The position numbers and the translations under genes were made by a program. DNA of 64,000 nt from an uncultured Colwellia sp. (GTDB taxonomy: Bacteria; Pseudomonadota; Gammaproteobacteria; Enterobacterales; Alteromonadaceae), in assembly GCA_913058395.1 (NCBI GenBank), contig CAJXQI010000024.1, positions 1 through 64,000 of the forward strand, in the 5' to 3' direction. Positions 1-9,152 of this stretch are shown here, piece after piece. How positions within the stretch are numbered: position 1 is the first letter of the stretch; each line of letters begins with the position of its first letter. Under the pieces are notes generated by a model, which did not search any database, was not told where the DNA came from, and was given only the letters and a program-made list of their open reading frames with translations.

Positions 1-1674
1 TGCAAGTGCGATAGCAACTGTGCCTGAATCGGCGCCGAATGCTACACCTTTAGACATACGAGTATGTGAGTCACCACCAATAATGATAGCGCGATCGTCA
101 ATAGTGATGTCATTCAATACTTTATGAATAACATCAGTCATTGAGTGGTAAACACCTTTTGGATCACGTGCTGTGATTAAACCAAACTTGTTCATGAATG
201 CCATTAATTTAGGAATATTTGCTTGCGCTTTGCTATCCCAGACTGATGCTGTGTGACAACCTGATTGGTATGCGCCATCAACAATTGGAGAAATAGTAGA
301 AGCAGCCATCGCTTCTAATTCCTGACACGTCATAGGGCCAGTAGTATCTTGTGAACCAACAATGTTCACTTTAACACGAACGTTTGAGCCGGCATGTAGA
401 GGTGAGTCAGAAACAACGCCAACCGCGTTACGGTTAAATATTTTTTCTACAGCCGTTAAACCTTGACCTTCATGTGAAATTTCTTTTGAAGCGGCATATA
501 CGCTTGCAGGTTTAACACCTAAAGCTTCTGCTGCAAATGTTTGTAGTTTCTTACCGAAAGTAACCGCGTAAGAGCCACCCGCTTTCATAAACTCAACTTT
601 TTGCGGCGTAAACGCTGAAGATATGTCAGCTAGTTCTTTATCGCCATTGAATAACTTCTTCGCTTTAGTATCGATAGTTAATACCGTACCTGTAGTAACT
701 GAGTAGGCTTCTTCTAAAACAGCATCGCCATTACCGTCAACAACTGCATTGCCACTAGCATCTACTTTCTTAACCCAGTTTTTAAGATCAAGACCAATAC
801 CGCCAGTTACATCAACTGTAGTCAAGAAAATAGGGGCGATACCATTAGTGCCAGCAACAATCGGTGCGATGTTGATGAAAGGTACATAAGGACTTGCTTG
901 CTTTCCTGTTAACAATGCAACGTTGTTAACACCAGACATACGAGATGAACCCACACCCATAGTGCCTTTTTCAGCAATTAACATCACTTTTGCATCAGGA
1001 TGTTTGATTTGTAATGCTTTTATTTCTGCTTGAGCTTCAGGTGTGCTCATGCAGTGGCCATGTAATTCACGGTCTGCACGTGAGTGAGCTTGATGACCTG
1101 GTGATAATAAATCAGTAGAGATATCACCTTCACCAGCAATATAAGTAACGATTTCAATTTTTGCATCTACTTCAGGAAGTTTTGTGAAAAACTCAGCTTG
1201 TGCATAACTTTCAAGAATATCTTTAGCAACGGCACTACCTGCTTTAAAGGCAGTTTCAAGACGAGCAGTATCAGCGTCGTACAAGAATACTTGTGTTTTT
1301 AATACGTCTGAAGCTTGGCCAGCTAACGCAGCGTCATCACTTAGTGCAAGATCAAGTAATACTTCAATTGAAGGACCACCTTTCATATGAGAAAGTAGTT
1401 CAAAAGCAAACTCAACTGTGATTTCAGCAACAGTTGCTTCGCCAAGGATGATTTGTTTTAAAAATGCAGCTTTTACGCCTGCAGCACTTGTTGTACCCGG
1501 AAGTGTGTTGTAGATGAAGAAATTTAATGAATCAGCGCGATATTCATTTGATTGATCTTTAATTTGCTCAATGATTTCAGCTAATAACTCAGCACTATCA
1601 ATTGGCTTGGGCGCTAAACCTAGGTCATTTTTACGACTTTCAATTTCTGCGATATATTCTAAATACAGACTCAT
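1..1674 (-). CDS. acnB: Aconitate hydratase B, N-terminal 558 residues (gene runs off the left edge)
   Basis: Catalyses the citrate/isocitrate interconversion of the TCA cycle, and in related bacteria also 2-methylisocitrate dehydration. Cytoplasmic. The minus-strand frame is open from the ATG at 1674 to base 1 (558 codons, no stop), so about 300 C-terminal residues are missing. The start MSLYLEYIAEIES, the helical N-terminal segment (about 1-160, with APKPID near the start) and conserved AcnB stretches such as HSRADRELHGHCMSTPEAQ (swivel domain) and GGDSHTRMSKGVAFGADSG (last residues in view) identify AcnB rather than AcnA. The Fe-S cysteine ligands lie in the part outside the window. yacL, its neighbour in E. 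coli, is 2.3 kb away on the other strand. Identification is very secure. Confidence 0.97.
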   Translation of the reverse strand, partial: MSLYLEYIAEIESRKNDLGLAPKPIDSAELLAEIIEQIKDQSNEYRADSLNFFIYNTLPGTTSAAGVKAAFLKQIILGEATVAEITVEFAFELLSHMKGGPSIEVLLDLALSDDAALAGQASDVLKTQVFLYDADTARLETAFKAGSAVAKDILESYAQAEFFTKLPEVDAKIEIVTYIAGEGDISTDLLSPGHQAHSRADRELHGHCMSTPEAQAEIKALQIKHPDAKVMLIAEKGTMGVGSSRMSGVNNVALLTGKQASPYVPFINIAPIVAGTNGIAPIFLTTVDVTGGIGLDLKNWVKKVDASGNAVVDGNGDAVLEEAYSVTTGTVLTIDTKAKKLFNGDKELADISSAFTPQKVEFMKAGGSYAVTFGKKLQTFAAEALGVKPASVYAASKEISHEGQGLTAVEKIFNRNAVGVVSDSPLHAGSNVRVKVNIVGSQDTTGPMTCQELEAMAASTISPIVDGAYQSGCHTASVWDSKAQANIPKLMAFMNKFGLITARDPKGVYHSMTDVIHKVLNDITIDDRAIIIGGDSHTRMSKGVAFGADSGTVAIALA

Positions 1675-2152
1675 TTGATACACTCTCTATCTATATAATG
1701 CTAATAATATGGTCATTAGCTGGGACAAATTTTGCGCCTATTTTACCTGATTTTTTAGCTACTATGAATCATTTCATCAAATAAACACTATTCACCACGG
1801 ATATACCCAATAGTTATTTCAGTTATGTGATTTATGTTACAAGTTTACTAAGCATGCCCAACAACAATAATTGGTTGTAAACATAGACAATTAGTTAAAA
1901 GAACAACTGATTTTAAGCTATTTAGTTCGCTATTTACTCTTATCAATTAGTCGTATGCTCAATGGGGCTCATAAATATACGCTATTGATTTATTACAAAT
2001 ATAAATAGTGTTTATATCGGCAATAAATTTGATGACTATTGCCAATTTGTAAATAAGTTCATTATTCGCATATTTGTTTAGTGGGATTTTTAATATTCGG
2101 AACGAACAGCATGCCATGCTGGCGTTGATGTAAAAGAGTGATGATATGCTGG
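1675..2152. other. Intergenic stretch upstream of acnB (478 bp)
   Basis: A+T-rich stretch between the acnB start and the end of the TolA/TonB-like gene, which is transcribed towards acnB. It must hold the acnB promoter, but I could not single out a convincing -35/-10 pair. A short imperfect palindrome around CAGCATGCCATGCTGG lies near 2108. No gene, RNA or clear terminator seen. Confidence 0.5.
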
Positions 2153-2935
2153 TTACTTGCCCAATTTTGTTTTTACTTTTTTCATATGTTCTCGAAAGCT
2201 TTTATCAAACTTCGACTCACCACAGCTAAAATATTGTGTTGAAGAGCCTTCACTGAGTCCGTAAACGCTCATATTTTGAGTAATTGAACAAGTACCATCG
2301 TCACCTTTGGTTATTGCTATGCCGTCACCCATCTTTTTAGTGTTTTTTTCACGTTCTTTTTCTTCATCTTTTAAAGGCACAGAATGTGGTACTGTTTTCG
2401 CATTGCTATTAAATACCGATGGTGATTGGTAACGTTGATACGGGCTATCTGTCTGTGTTATAGCGCTTTGGTTAAGCTTGCTGCGCAACCTTTGCAGCTG
2501 TGTAAAGCTGTCTAATTTCTTTCGTGGCGATTGAGGTGGTTGTTGAGGTTGTGGTGTAGATTGCTCAACTGGAACTGGCAGTAAACTAGGCTCCACTTTC
2601 TTACTTAAGTCATTTTCATTTTTTAGTGTTGGCGCAGGCTTTGCGATTGCATTTACGTTTTTTATTTCTTTCGGCAACTTTTCTTTCGGGATTTCCTGTT
2701 TTTTCTGTTCTGACTCTTTTGGTTTTACGACATCTTTAATTGGCTGCTCTTCTGCTATTTTTTCAATAGGTTTTTCGACTTTGGGTGCGCGATATAAAAA
2801 ACTTTTGATCGCCGCTTTGTTTTTATCTTCTTTAAACTTTGGCTTGGTAGTTGATTGAGTTAAAACGATCACAAAAAATATTAATAAATGTATTAATAGG
2901 GAAAAAGTTAACGCTGTGTAAGATCCGTTTCGCAC
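2153..2935 (-). CDS. TolA/TonB-like single-pass envelope protein, function unknown
   Basis: 260 residues with a short cytoplasmic N-terminus, one hydrophobic segment (about 9-26, ALTFSLLIHLLIFFVIVLT), then a long Lys/Glu/Pro-rich stretch (about 30-145, with VKPKES, KKQEIPKEKLPKE and PQPQQPPQSP) and a small C-terminal domain with two cysteines (GTCSI and FSCGE). This is the layout of TonB, TolA and similar periplasm-spanning linkers. I see no recognisable TonB C-terminal domain, and exbB/exbD or tolQ/tolR are not adjacent. The start is a GTG without a good ribosome binding site, so the N-terminus is uncertain. It probably anchors in the inner membrane and reaches across the periplasm. The role is unknown. 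Confidence 0.7.
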   Translation of the reverse strand: MRNGSYTALTFSLLIHLLIFFVIVLTQSTTKPKFKEDKNKAAIKSFLYRAPKVEKPIEKIAEEQPIKDVVKPKESEQKKQEIPKEKLPKEIKNVNAIAKPAPTLKNENDLSKKVEPSLLPVPVEQSTPQPQQPPQSPRKKLDSFTQLQRLRSKLNQSAITQTDSPYQRYQSPSVFNSNAKTVPHSVPLKDEEKEREKNTKKMGDGIAITKGDDGTCSITQNMSVYGLSEGSSTQYFSCGESKFDKSFREHMKKVKTKLGK

Positions 2936-3005
2936 AAATAATATAATGACAAGTCGTGAAAATATAACTGATAGACGCTATTAAGGGATGGAAGTTCAAC
3001 AGTAA

Positions 3006-3788
3006 TTATTGGATATATTGAGTTTTACTTATAATTTTTTTTATTTCTCCCGTGCTTTGTAATGTCTCTATAGCTTGAGAGAATGCTGTTAACTCTTTCA
3101 CAAAAGGCGATTTTTTTGAAATGGCAATATAAGAGCCAACACCCTTATCATAAGAAAACTTAGCTAATTTAATGGCTGTAGCATAAACTTTTTGCTCAAC
3201 CAAAGGCGTTATTGACTCCTCTCGCTCTAAAAAAGTATCAATACGACCTTTTAAGAGCATATCAATTAACTGCTGATGATTGGTTAAAGGAACTTTGACC
3301 ATTTCTGTGTCGAGATCAAACTTATCGAAATATGAAGCGCCCCGAAGTACACCAATTTTCAATGACTGTAGATCTTCATATTTATCAACAATAACCTTAT
3401 TATTCGCGCGAATATAAAATCGTAATGGGTGTTTTTGAATTTTGATTGGTGGACTTAAGTAATGAATAAACTGTTCTCGTTTTGCTGTTTTTCTAACGGC
3501 AACTATCATGTCTGCTTGACCACTTTGCATTAAAGATAGGCACCTCGCTACAGGGCAATAGACAAAGCGCGCTTTTTTATTCATTTTCTTTGCTAGCAAA
3601 TTTGCTATATCGATATTTTCGCCAACAAACTCGTCATTTACAATGTCTGAAAATGGCGGCTCTATATGCATTGCAACAATGATTTCGTTAACGGGTTGTG
3701 CAGATGTGTTAAATGTGACGAAAAATAGGGCTGTTACATAAGTAATACCCGCACAGACAGTTTGGCGTAGATGCTTAAATAAACACAC
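3006..3788 (-). CDS. Periplasmic solute-binding protein, family 3 (amino-acid-type)
   Basis: 260 residues: a signal peptide (cleavage probably after FNTSA, about residue 30) and a type II periplasmic binding fold. Characteristic family 3 stretches are the start IIVAMHIEPPFSDIV, GENIDIANLLAKKMN, the QSGQADMIVAVRKTAKREQ segment and LKIGVLRGASY at the hinge. No ABC transporter permease or ATPase gene is adjacent, so it may be an orphan binding protein or a sensor-type relative rather than a transport component. GTG start with a weak ribosome binding site, so the first residues are uncertain. It lies upstream of the TolA-like gene on the same strand, 70 bp apart. Ligand unknown. Confidence 0.8.
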   Translation of the reverse strand: MCLFKHLRQTVCAGITYVTALFFVTFNTSAQPVNEIIVAMHIEPPFSDIVNDEFVGENIDIANLLAKKMNKKARFVYCPVARCLSLMQSGQADMIVAVRKTAKREQFIHYLSPPIKIQKHPLRFYIRANNKVIVDKYEDLQSLKIGVLRGASYFDKFDLDTEMVKVPLTNHQQLIDMLLKGRIDTFLEREESITPLVEQKVYATAIKLAKFSYDKGVGSYIAISKKSPFVKELTAFSQAIETLQSTGEIKKIISKTQYIQ

Positions 3789-4012
3789 TTTTTTTAATGA
3801 ATCATTATTGCGATTACTTTTAATGTCGACTTCCTTCTTTAACGATAGGTTAGGTAATATAATTATTTAATAACCGGAGTATTTTCGTGTTAAAAACTAT
3901 GGTTTTGCTACAATTAGCTAACAGCATCAATTATATAAATGTCTCTTATTAATATAGTAGATCTTCATTAGATAGGGATCTCCTATCATCATTTTTTTAG
4001 CATGAGGTATTT

Positions 4013-4393
4013 ATGGAATATCAATTTATCGATGATCCTATCACGGGCACTGCAATAGCCAAGTTTTCTCTCGATCATGAAGTTATTGGGCCTTGGTTAG
4101 AGGTAGAGGTAGGTACAGACCCAGCAAAGTTGGCTCAGTTACTAACTGCTATGACAGAGATAGAAGAAGATAAGCAGTCTGAAATTACCATTACAGGTAG
4201 TGAATACACAGTGAGTTTTAGTCGTGGAGATGTAACCGTGCAAACAAATGCCAGCTTAGATGGTATTGAAGTTTTACCCGACTCGTTAATTGAAGAAAAT
4301 ATTGATTTTGACCAGCAAGACTGTTCATCATGTGGTAGCGAAGATTTTCGTGAATTACTATTGTCATGGGCAAAATTTGTTAGAAAGTACTAA
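4013..4393 (+). CDS. yacL: YacL family protein (UPF0231)
   Basis: Small acidic cytoplasmic protein of 126 residues. It follows E. coli YacL almost end to end: MEYQF at the start, DHEVIGPWLEVEV (E. coli GHEVVGHWFNEEV), a central SEYTVSF segment, and the ending SSCGSEDFRELLLSWAKFV (E. coli LSLCGVEDFLQVVKNYRNFV). Function is not established in any species as far as I know. The ATG has a good GAGG ribosome binding site six bases upstream. In E. coli yacL lies next to acnB; here two other genes separate them and the orientation differs, but the association persists. Confidence 0.9.
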   Translation: MEYQFIDDPITGTAIAKFSLDHEVIGPWLEVEVGTDPAKLAQLLTAMTEIEEDKQSEITITGSEYTVSFSRGDVTVQTNASLDGIEVLPDSLIEENIDFDQQDCSSCGSEDFRELLLSWAKFVRKY

Positions 4394-4524
4394 CGTATAG
4401 AGAGATAATATTTACATTTGTTTACGCTGTTAATACTTGGTTAATGATTGTTGCTAAGTTATTATATTTATTAAGTATTGGCATGGAGCCAAATTAATAC
4501 ATTCCTATTCATAGAGACCTCACC

Positions 4525-5805
4525 ATGAGTATCGTTGCTGAAAAAAACAATAACAAAAAACCTAGACGTATGATCCAATTACGTTACGTATTAACGCCTA
4601 TCGCTATTATATTGTTCGCTATTATCGGTTTAATTGTTGTGGCTGCATTGGCGCCTAAACCAGCAAAGAAACCAACCATTATTAAAGCGCCGTTAGTAGA
4701 AGCGCAAAGTATAGAAAGGCAAGATATACGCTTTGCTATTTCTAGCCAAGGTAGTGTTGTTCCGCGCACACAAACCAATTTAGTTTCCGAGGTTTCTGGG
4801 CAAATTACCTCGGTAAATGACAAGTTTAATGTCGGTGGTTTTTTCAAAAAGGGTGAGGTTTTACTCACCATTGACGATATCAGCTATCGGGTAGGTTTAT
4901 TGCAAGCCCAATCAAGGCTTGATGCCGCTAACGCCGTTTTGGTTGAAGAACAGGCGCGTAAAGAGCAAGCTGAAGATGAATGGTTATTAACAGGGAAAGC
5001 ATTGTCAGCAGCACCAGTTTTAGCACTTCGCTTACCGCAATTACAAAAAGCGAAAGCTGACGTAAAAGCGGCAGAAGCAGATGTAACTGATGCGGAAGTT
5101 AAACTGACTCGTACTCAAATTAAAGCGCCGTATGACGCTATGCTTAAAGAGAAGCAAGTAGAAATTGGACAATATGTATCGACTGGCTCTACGCTAGCGA
5201 TGACTTTTGCTGTTGACTATGCGGAAGTGAGATTACCAATCAAACAGCGCGATGTTGAATTTCTTAATTTACCAAAAATTAACCAGCAAGATAGCAAAGT
5301 ATCGCAAGTTGATATTTTTTATCAATTGATGGGGGCACAGCACACTTGGGTGTCAAACTTAACCCGTTATGAAGGTGAAGTAGATAGCCGTAGTCGAGTA
5401 CATTACGTGGTTGCACAAGTTGATGACCCTTACAGTGTTTTATCAACGAGTGAACACCAAGAATTACGTATTGGTACTTTTGTTAATGCCAGCATTGCCG
5501 GAAAAACGATTACAGATATTGTCGCTATTCCTCGCGATGCATTACATGGCGCTAATAAGCTTTATTTAGTTGATGATAAGAATAAACTTCATATCCAAGA
5601 AATCAATGTACTGCGTAATGATGCCGACTATGTTTATAGCCATGACATTTTTGCTGAAAATCATCGATTAATCACCACACAAATGGAAACACCAGTTGAA
5701 GGCATGACTTTACGTATTGTTGGTGAATCTTCTGTAGTAGAAAAAGAAACAGCTCCAGAAACTGCGAGTCAAACTGAGTCAACTGAGACACAAGGTGATG
5801 ACTAA
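4525..5805 (+). CDS. RND efflux periplasmic adaptor (membrane fusion protein)
   Basis: Adaptor that would link the inner-membrane RND pump encoded next to an outer-membrane channel. 426 residues: one N-terminal membrane anchor (about 23-45, VLTPIAIILFAIIGLIVVAA), a split lipoyl/barrel-sandwich domain (QTNLVSEVSGQITSVNDKF, later TQIKAPYDAMLKEKQVEIGQYV), an alpha-hairpin rich in Ala/Glu/Lys (about 130-195), and a beta-barrel domain ending in RIVGES. The tail after about 405 is a Glu/Thr-rich low-complexity stretch. Its stop overlaps the start of the permease by one base (TAATG), so the two are translationally coupled. No outer-membrane factor gene is nearby. Substrate unknown. Confidence 0.9.
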   Translation: MSIVAEKNNNKKPRRMIQLRYVLTPIAIILFAIIGLIVVAALAPKPAKKPTIIKAPLVEAQSIERQDIRFAISSQGSVVPRTQTNLVSEVSGQITSVNDKFNVGGFFKKGEVLLTIDDISYRVGLLQAQSRLDAANAVLVEEQARKEQAEDEWLLTGKALSAAPVLALRLPQLQKAKADVKAAEADVTDAEVKLTRTQIKAPYDAMLKEKQVEIGQYVSTGSTLAMTFAVDYAEVRLPIKQRDVEFLNLPKINQQDSKVSQVDIFYQLMGAQHTWVSNLTRYEGEVDSRSRVHYVVAQVDDPYSVLSTSEHQELRIGTFVNASIAGKTITDIVAIPRDALHGANKLYLVDDKNKLHIQEINVLRNDADYVYSHDIFAENHRLITTQMETPVEGMTLRIVGESSVVEKETAPETASQTESTETQGDD

Positions 5806-8800
5806 TGCAGGAATATAACGCTAAAGAAAAAGACGAAAAACTGACCGGCATAATTGCTTGGTTTACCCATAACAGTGTTGCCGCCAATTTATTGATGATG
5901 TTTATTCTTGTTGCAGGTTATTTCTCATATCAGGGCATTAATAAAAAAATGTTCCCTGAGTTCAATACCAATAGTATTCAAGTCATGGTACCGCATTTAG
6001 GTGCTGCACCAGAAGAAGTTGAGCAGTCAGTTATTCTGAAAGTGGAAGAGTCACTAGAAGATATTGAAGGCATTAAGCGCATAACAGCAACAGCACGTGA
6101 AGGCTTAGGTATTGTTACCATTGAGCTACAGTCAGGCTACTCAATGTCTGAAAAGCTTGATGAAGTGCAAATGCAAGTTGATGCTATAACCACTTTCCCT
6201 GCACAAACCGAAAAACCGATCATTAGTAAACAAGAATTTAAAGGTCAGGTCATGTGGCTGTCGGTTAGCGGTCCTATGGATAGACGTGCTAGACAAGTTA
6301 TGGCGCAAGATATTCGTGATGACATCATGGCATTATCGAGTGTTAATAGCGCTGAAATTGTTGGTAGTCGTGATTATGAAATTAGTATCGAAGTATCTGA
6401 AGAGAAACTACAACAATTTCAATTAACCTTTGATGAAATCACTCAAGCGGTGAGAAGCTCATCAGTAGATTTACCCGGTGGTACGATAAAAACTCGTGGT
6501 GGCGATATTTTACTTCGTGCGGAAGGACAGGCCTATACAGGTCAAGAATATGGTGATTTAGTCTTAAGAACAGATAGTGATGGTACGCGACTACTGTTGG
6601 CTGATGTGGCTAATATTAAAGATGGTTTTGTCGAGCAAGATGATTTTGCTACTTTTGATAATGAAAACACCTCAAGCATTATGGTGCAGTCAACTGGCGA
6701 TCAAAATGATTTAGAAATCGCGGCAGAAGTTAGAAGCTACGTTGATGAAAAGAATCACCAATTGCCAGAAGGAGCAAAGTTAACTGTATGGGGTGACAGC
6801 TCATATTACCTTTCTGAGCGCCTTGATATGATGATTAACAACATGTTAATGGGGGCATTTTTAGTCTTTATCGTGTTGGCACTTTTCTTAAGAATTAAAA
6901 TTGCCTTTTGGGTAATGTTAGGTATCCCAATCAGCTTTTTTGGTGCGCTATTAATGATGCCATTACTGGGTGATTGGTCAGTATCTATTAATATGTTGAG
7001 CCTTTTTGCGTTTATTATGGTGCTAGGTATTGTTGTTGATGACGCCATTGTCATCGGTGAAAGTGCTTATGCTGAAATAGAGCGATATGGCCACTCACGC
7101 GACAACATTATTCGCGGCACATTACGTGTTGCTATGCCAGCAACTTTTGGTGTATTGACGACCATCGCTGCATTTACACCTTTGTTATTTATTGATGCTA
7201 GCTTTGCGGCTTTTTTCCGTTCTATTTCGATTGTAGTGAGCTTTTGTTTAGTCTTTTCATTGATAGAGTCTAAATGGATTTTACCGGCGCATTTAGCGCA
7301 TATGAAATATGTGCCGCTGACACCAGACAATGCAAACTTTTTAGAGCGTTTTCAAATGCGTTTCAAAGAGAAGTTAGATAATTTTATCCATAATGTTTAC
7401 AAACCTTATTTAGAAAAAGCGTTAATCGCTCGCTACAATACCATGGCAGTATTTGTGGCTGTTTTAATTTTGTCGATTGGTTTAATTGTTGGCTCGTTTG
7501 TTAAATTGGAAGTTTTTCCTAATATCCCGAGTGATTTTATTCAAGGTAATGTCACTATGGTAGATGGCTCTGCTGCACATCAACGAAATAAAGCCATAGA
7601 CCGAATTAAGCAAGCCATTGTTACTGTTTCAGAAGAGAACCAGTTTAATGGTGTAAGTTTTGTTGAGCATGAAATGATTTTTACCAATGGTAATACTAGC
7701 GCAAGTATTCTTTTGGAGTTGGTAAAACCTGATCAACGTGAACTTAATGCCTATGAAATTGAAAAGCTATGGCGTGATGAAATTGGTGAAATTCCAGGTA
7801 CTAAAGAACTGCGATTTTTTGCCGGTACAAATGCTGGTGGCGGTGCTGCAATTGAGTTCCAATTAACTGGCCAAAACGATGTTGAATTAGAGGCTGCCGC
7901 AGAAGCTATTCAAGCACAACTTAATAGTTATGACGGTGTTTATGATGTACGCCATTCTTTCAGTCGTGGCAGTCAGGAAATTAAGTTAAGTATTAAACCC
8001 GAAGCAGAAGTACTTGGACTTAATTTATCTAGTTTGGCAAAACAAGTACGACAAGGCTTTTACGGTGATGAGGCACAACGTATTCAACGTGGTCGTGACG
8101 AACTTAAAGTGATGGTGCGCTATCCTGAATCAAGCCGCTTGTCAGTGTCTGATTTAGAAGACATGTGGATCAGAACACCAAGTGGTGAACAAGTACCATT
8201 TTACCAAGTGGCTAATATTGAAATTGGCCAAGGCTTTTCGTCTATTACTCGCATTAATCAAAAACGCTCAATTACTATTTCAGCTGATATTGATAGTGAA
8301 AAGGTAGAGTCTCGTAAAGTGGTGACGGAAATGAACGATACCCATTTGCCAGAAATACTAGCGGATTACCCAAGCGTGCAATATGGCGTGGAAGGAGCAA
8401 GTAAAGATCAGGCTGATTTCCTCTCTCAACTTGGCTTCGCAGCAATGGGAGCATTGTTCCTCATTTACGGTTTAATTGCTATCCCAACTAAATCTTATAG
8501 TCAGCCATTGGTGATTATGTCAGTTATTCCATTTGGTATTATTGGCGCTATTGTGGGTCATTGGTTGTTAGGCAGAACCATTAACATGATGTCGATGTTT
8601 GGCTTTATTGCCCTAACCGGTGTGGTGGTTAATGACAGCTTGATAATGGTGGACTTTATTAACAAAGCTAAAGGCTCTGGTATGCGAATGATGAATATTG
8701 TAAGCCAAGCAGGTACACAACGTTTTAGAGCAATTTTGCTAACCTCTTTAACAACCTTCTTTGGTATTTTTCCATTGTATTTTGAACAAAGCTTACAAGC

Positions 8801-8960
8801 CCAGTTTATTATTCCAATGGCAATTTCACTTGGTTTTGGTATCGTATTTGCTACGGTTATTACGTTATTTTTGATACCTGCGTTATATTTAATCAAAGAA
8901 GATATTGCTAACTTATTTAGGCGTCGTCAGTCATTGAATGTAGAGCCGACAAACTCTTGA
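5805..8960 (+). CDS. RND family efflux permease
   Basis: Proton-driven inner-membrane pump of 1051 residues, the usual length of an HAE-type RND protein. It has the twofold RND layout: first membrane helix NSVAANLLMMFILVAGYF, porter loop, helices 2-6, a second long periplasmic loop, helices 8-12. The proton-relay motif VLGIVVDDAIVIGES carries the Asp-Asp pair in helix 4. The second half has GVVVNDSLIMVDFIN at the equivalent place. GSFVKLEVFPNIPSDFIQG opens the second half. It is fused by a one-base overlap to the adaptor gene. No local regulator or outer-membrane channel is present. A terminator follows 50 bp downstream. Confidence 0.93.
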   Translation: MQEYNAKEKDEKLTGIIAWFTHNSVAANLLMMFILVAGYFSYQGINKKMFPEFNTNSIQVMVPHLGAAPEEVEQSVILKVEESLEDIEGIKRITATAREGLGIVTIELQSGYSMSEKLDEVQMQVDAITTFPAQTEKPIISKQEFKGQVMWLSVSGPMDRRARQVMAQDIRDDIMALSSVNSAEIVGSRDYEISIEVSEEKLQQFQLTFDEITQAVRSSSVDLPGGTIKTRGGDILLRAEGQAYTGQEYGDLVLRTDSDGTRLLLADVANIKDGFVEQDDFATFDNENTSSIMVQSTGDQNDLEIAAEVRSYVDEKNHQLPEGAKLTVWGDSSYYLSERLDMMINNMLMGAFLVFIVLALFLRIKIAFWVMLGIPISFFGALLMMPLLGDWSVSINMLSLFAFIMVLGIVVDDAIVIGESAYAEIERYGHSRDNIIRGTLRVAMPATFGVLTTIAAFTPLLFIDASFAAFFRSISIVVSFCLVFSLIESKWILPAHLAHMKYVPLTPDNANFLERFQMRFKEKLDNFIHNVYKPYLEKALIARYNTMAVFVAVLILSIGLIVGSFVKLEVFPNIPSDFIQGNVTMVDGSAAHQRNKAIDRIKQAIVTVSEENQFNGVSFVEHEMIFTNGNTSASILLELVKPDQRELNAYEIEKLWRDEIGEIPGTKELRFFAGTNAGGGAAIEFQLTGQNDVELEAAAEAIQAQLNSYDGVYDVRHSFSRGSQEIKLSIKPEAEVLGLNLSSLAKQVRQGFYGDEAQRIQRGRDELKVMVRYPESSRLSVSDLEDMWIRTPSGEQVPFYQVANIEIGQGFSSITRINQKRSITISADIDSEKVESRKVVTEMNDTHLPEILADYPSVQYGVEGASKDQADFLSQLGFAAMGALFLIYGLIAIPTKSYSQPLVIMSVIPFGIIGAIVGHWLLGRTINMMSMFGFIALTGVVVNDSLIMVDFINKAKGSGMRMMNIVSQAGTQRFRAILLTSLTTFFGIFPLYFEQSLQAQFIIPMAISLGFGIVFATVITLFLIPALYLIKEDIANLFRRRQSLNVEPTNS

Positions 8961-9009
8961 TGGCTTGATAAATAAAGGCTAACGCTTAGTCATTAGTTTT
9001 AAATATTTC

Positions 9010-9044
9010 AAACCGCATGTCTGCTGAAAGTCATGCGGTTTTTT
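9010..9044 (+). terminator. Rho-independent terminator after the RND operon
   Basis: Perfect 10-bp stem (AAACCGCATG and CATGCGGTTT) with a 12-base loop, followed by a run of T. It lies 50 bp after the permease stop and ends the adaptor-permease transcript. Confidence 0.9.
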
Positions 9045-9152
9045 ATTATACAAATTTTGGTTGTTATATCACTTGTTTAACACTTGATAATATTCATAAA
9101 TCTGGTATTAGTAGGAGAAGAATTAATCAATCGAAGTGTAGTAAGGTTGTTC

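Noticed and set aside
1602-1784. 60-codon open frame on the plus strand over the acnB start
   Set aside because: It overlaps the 5' end of acnB on the opposite strand, has no ribosome binding site and no recognisable content.
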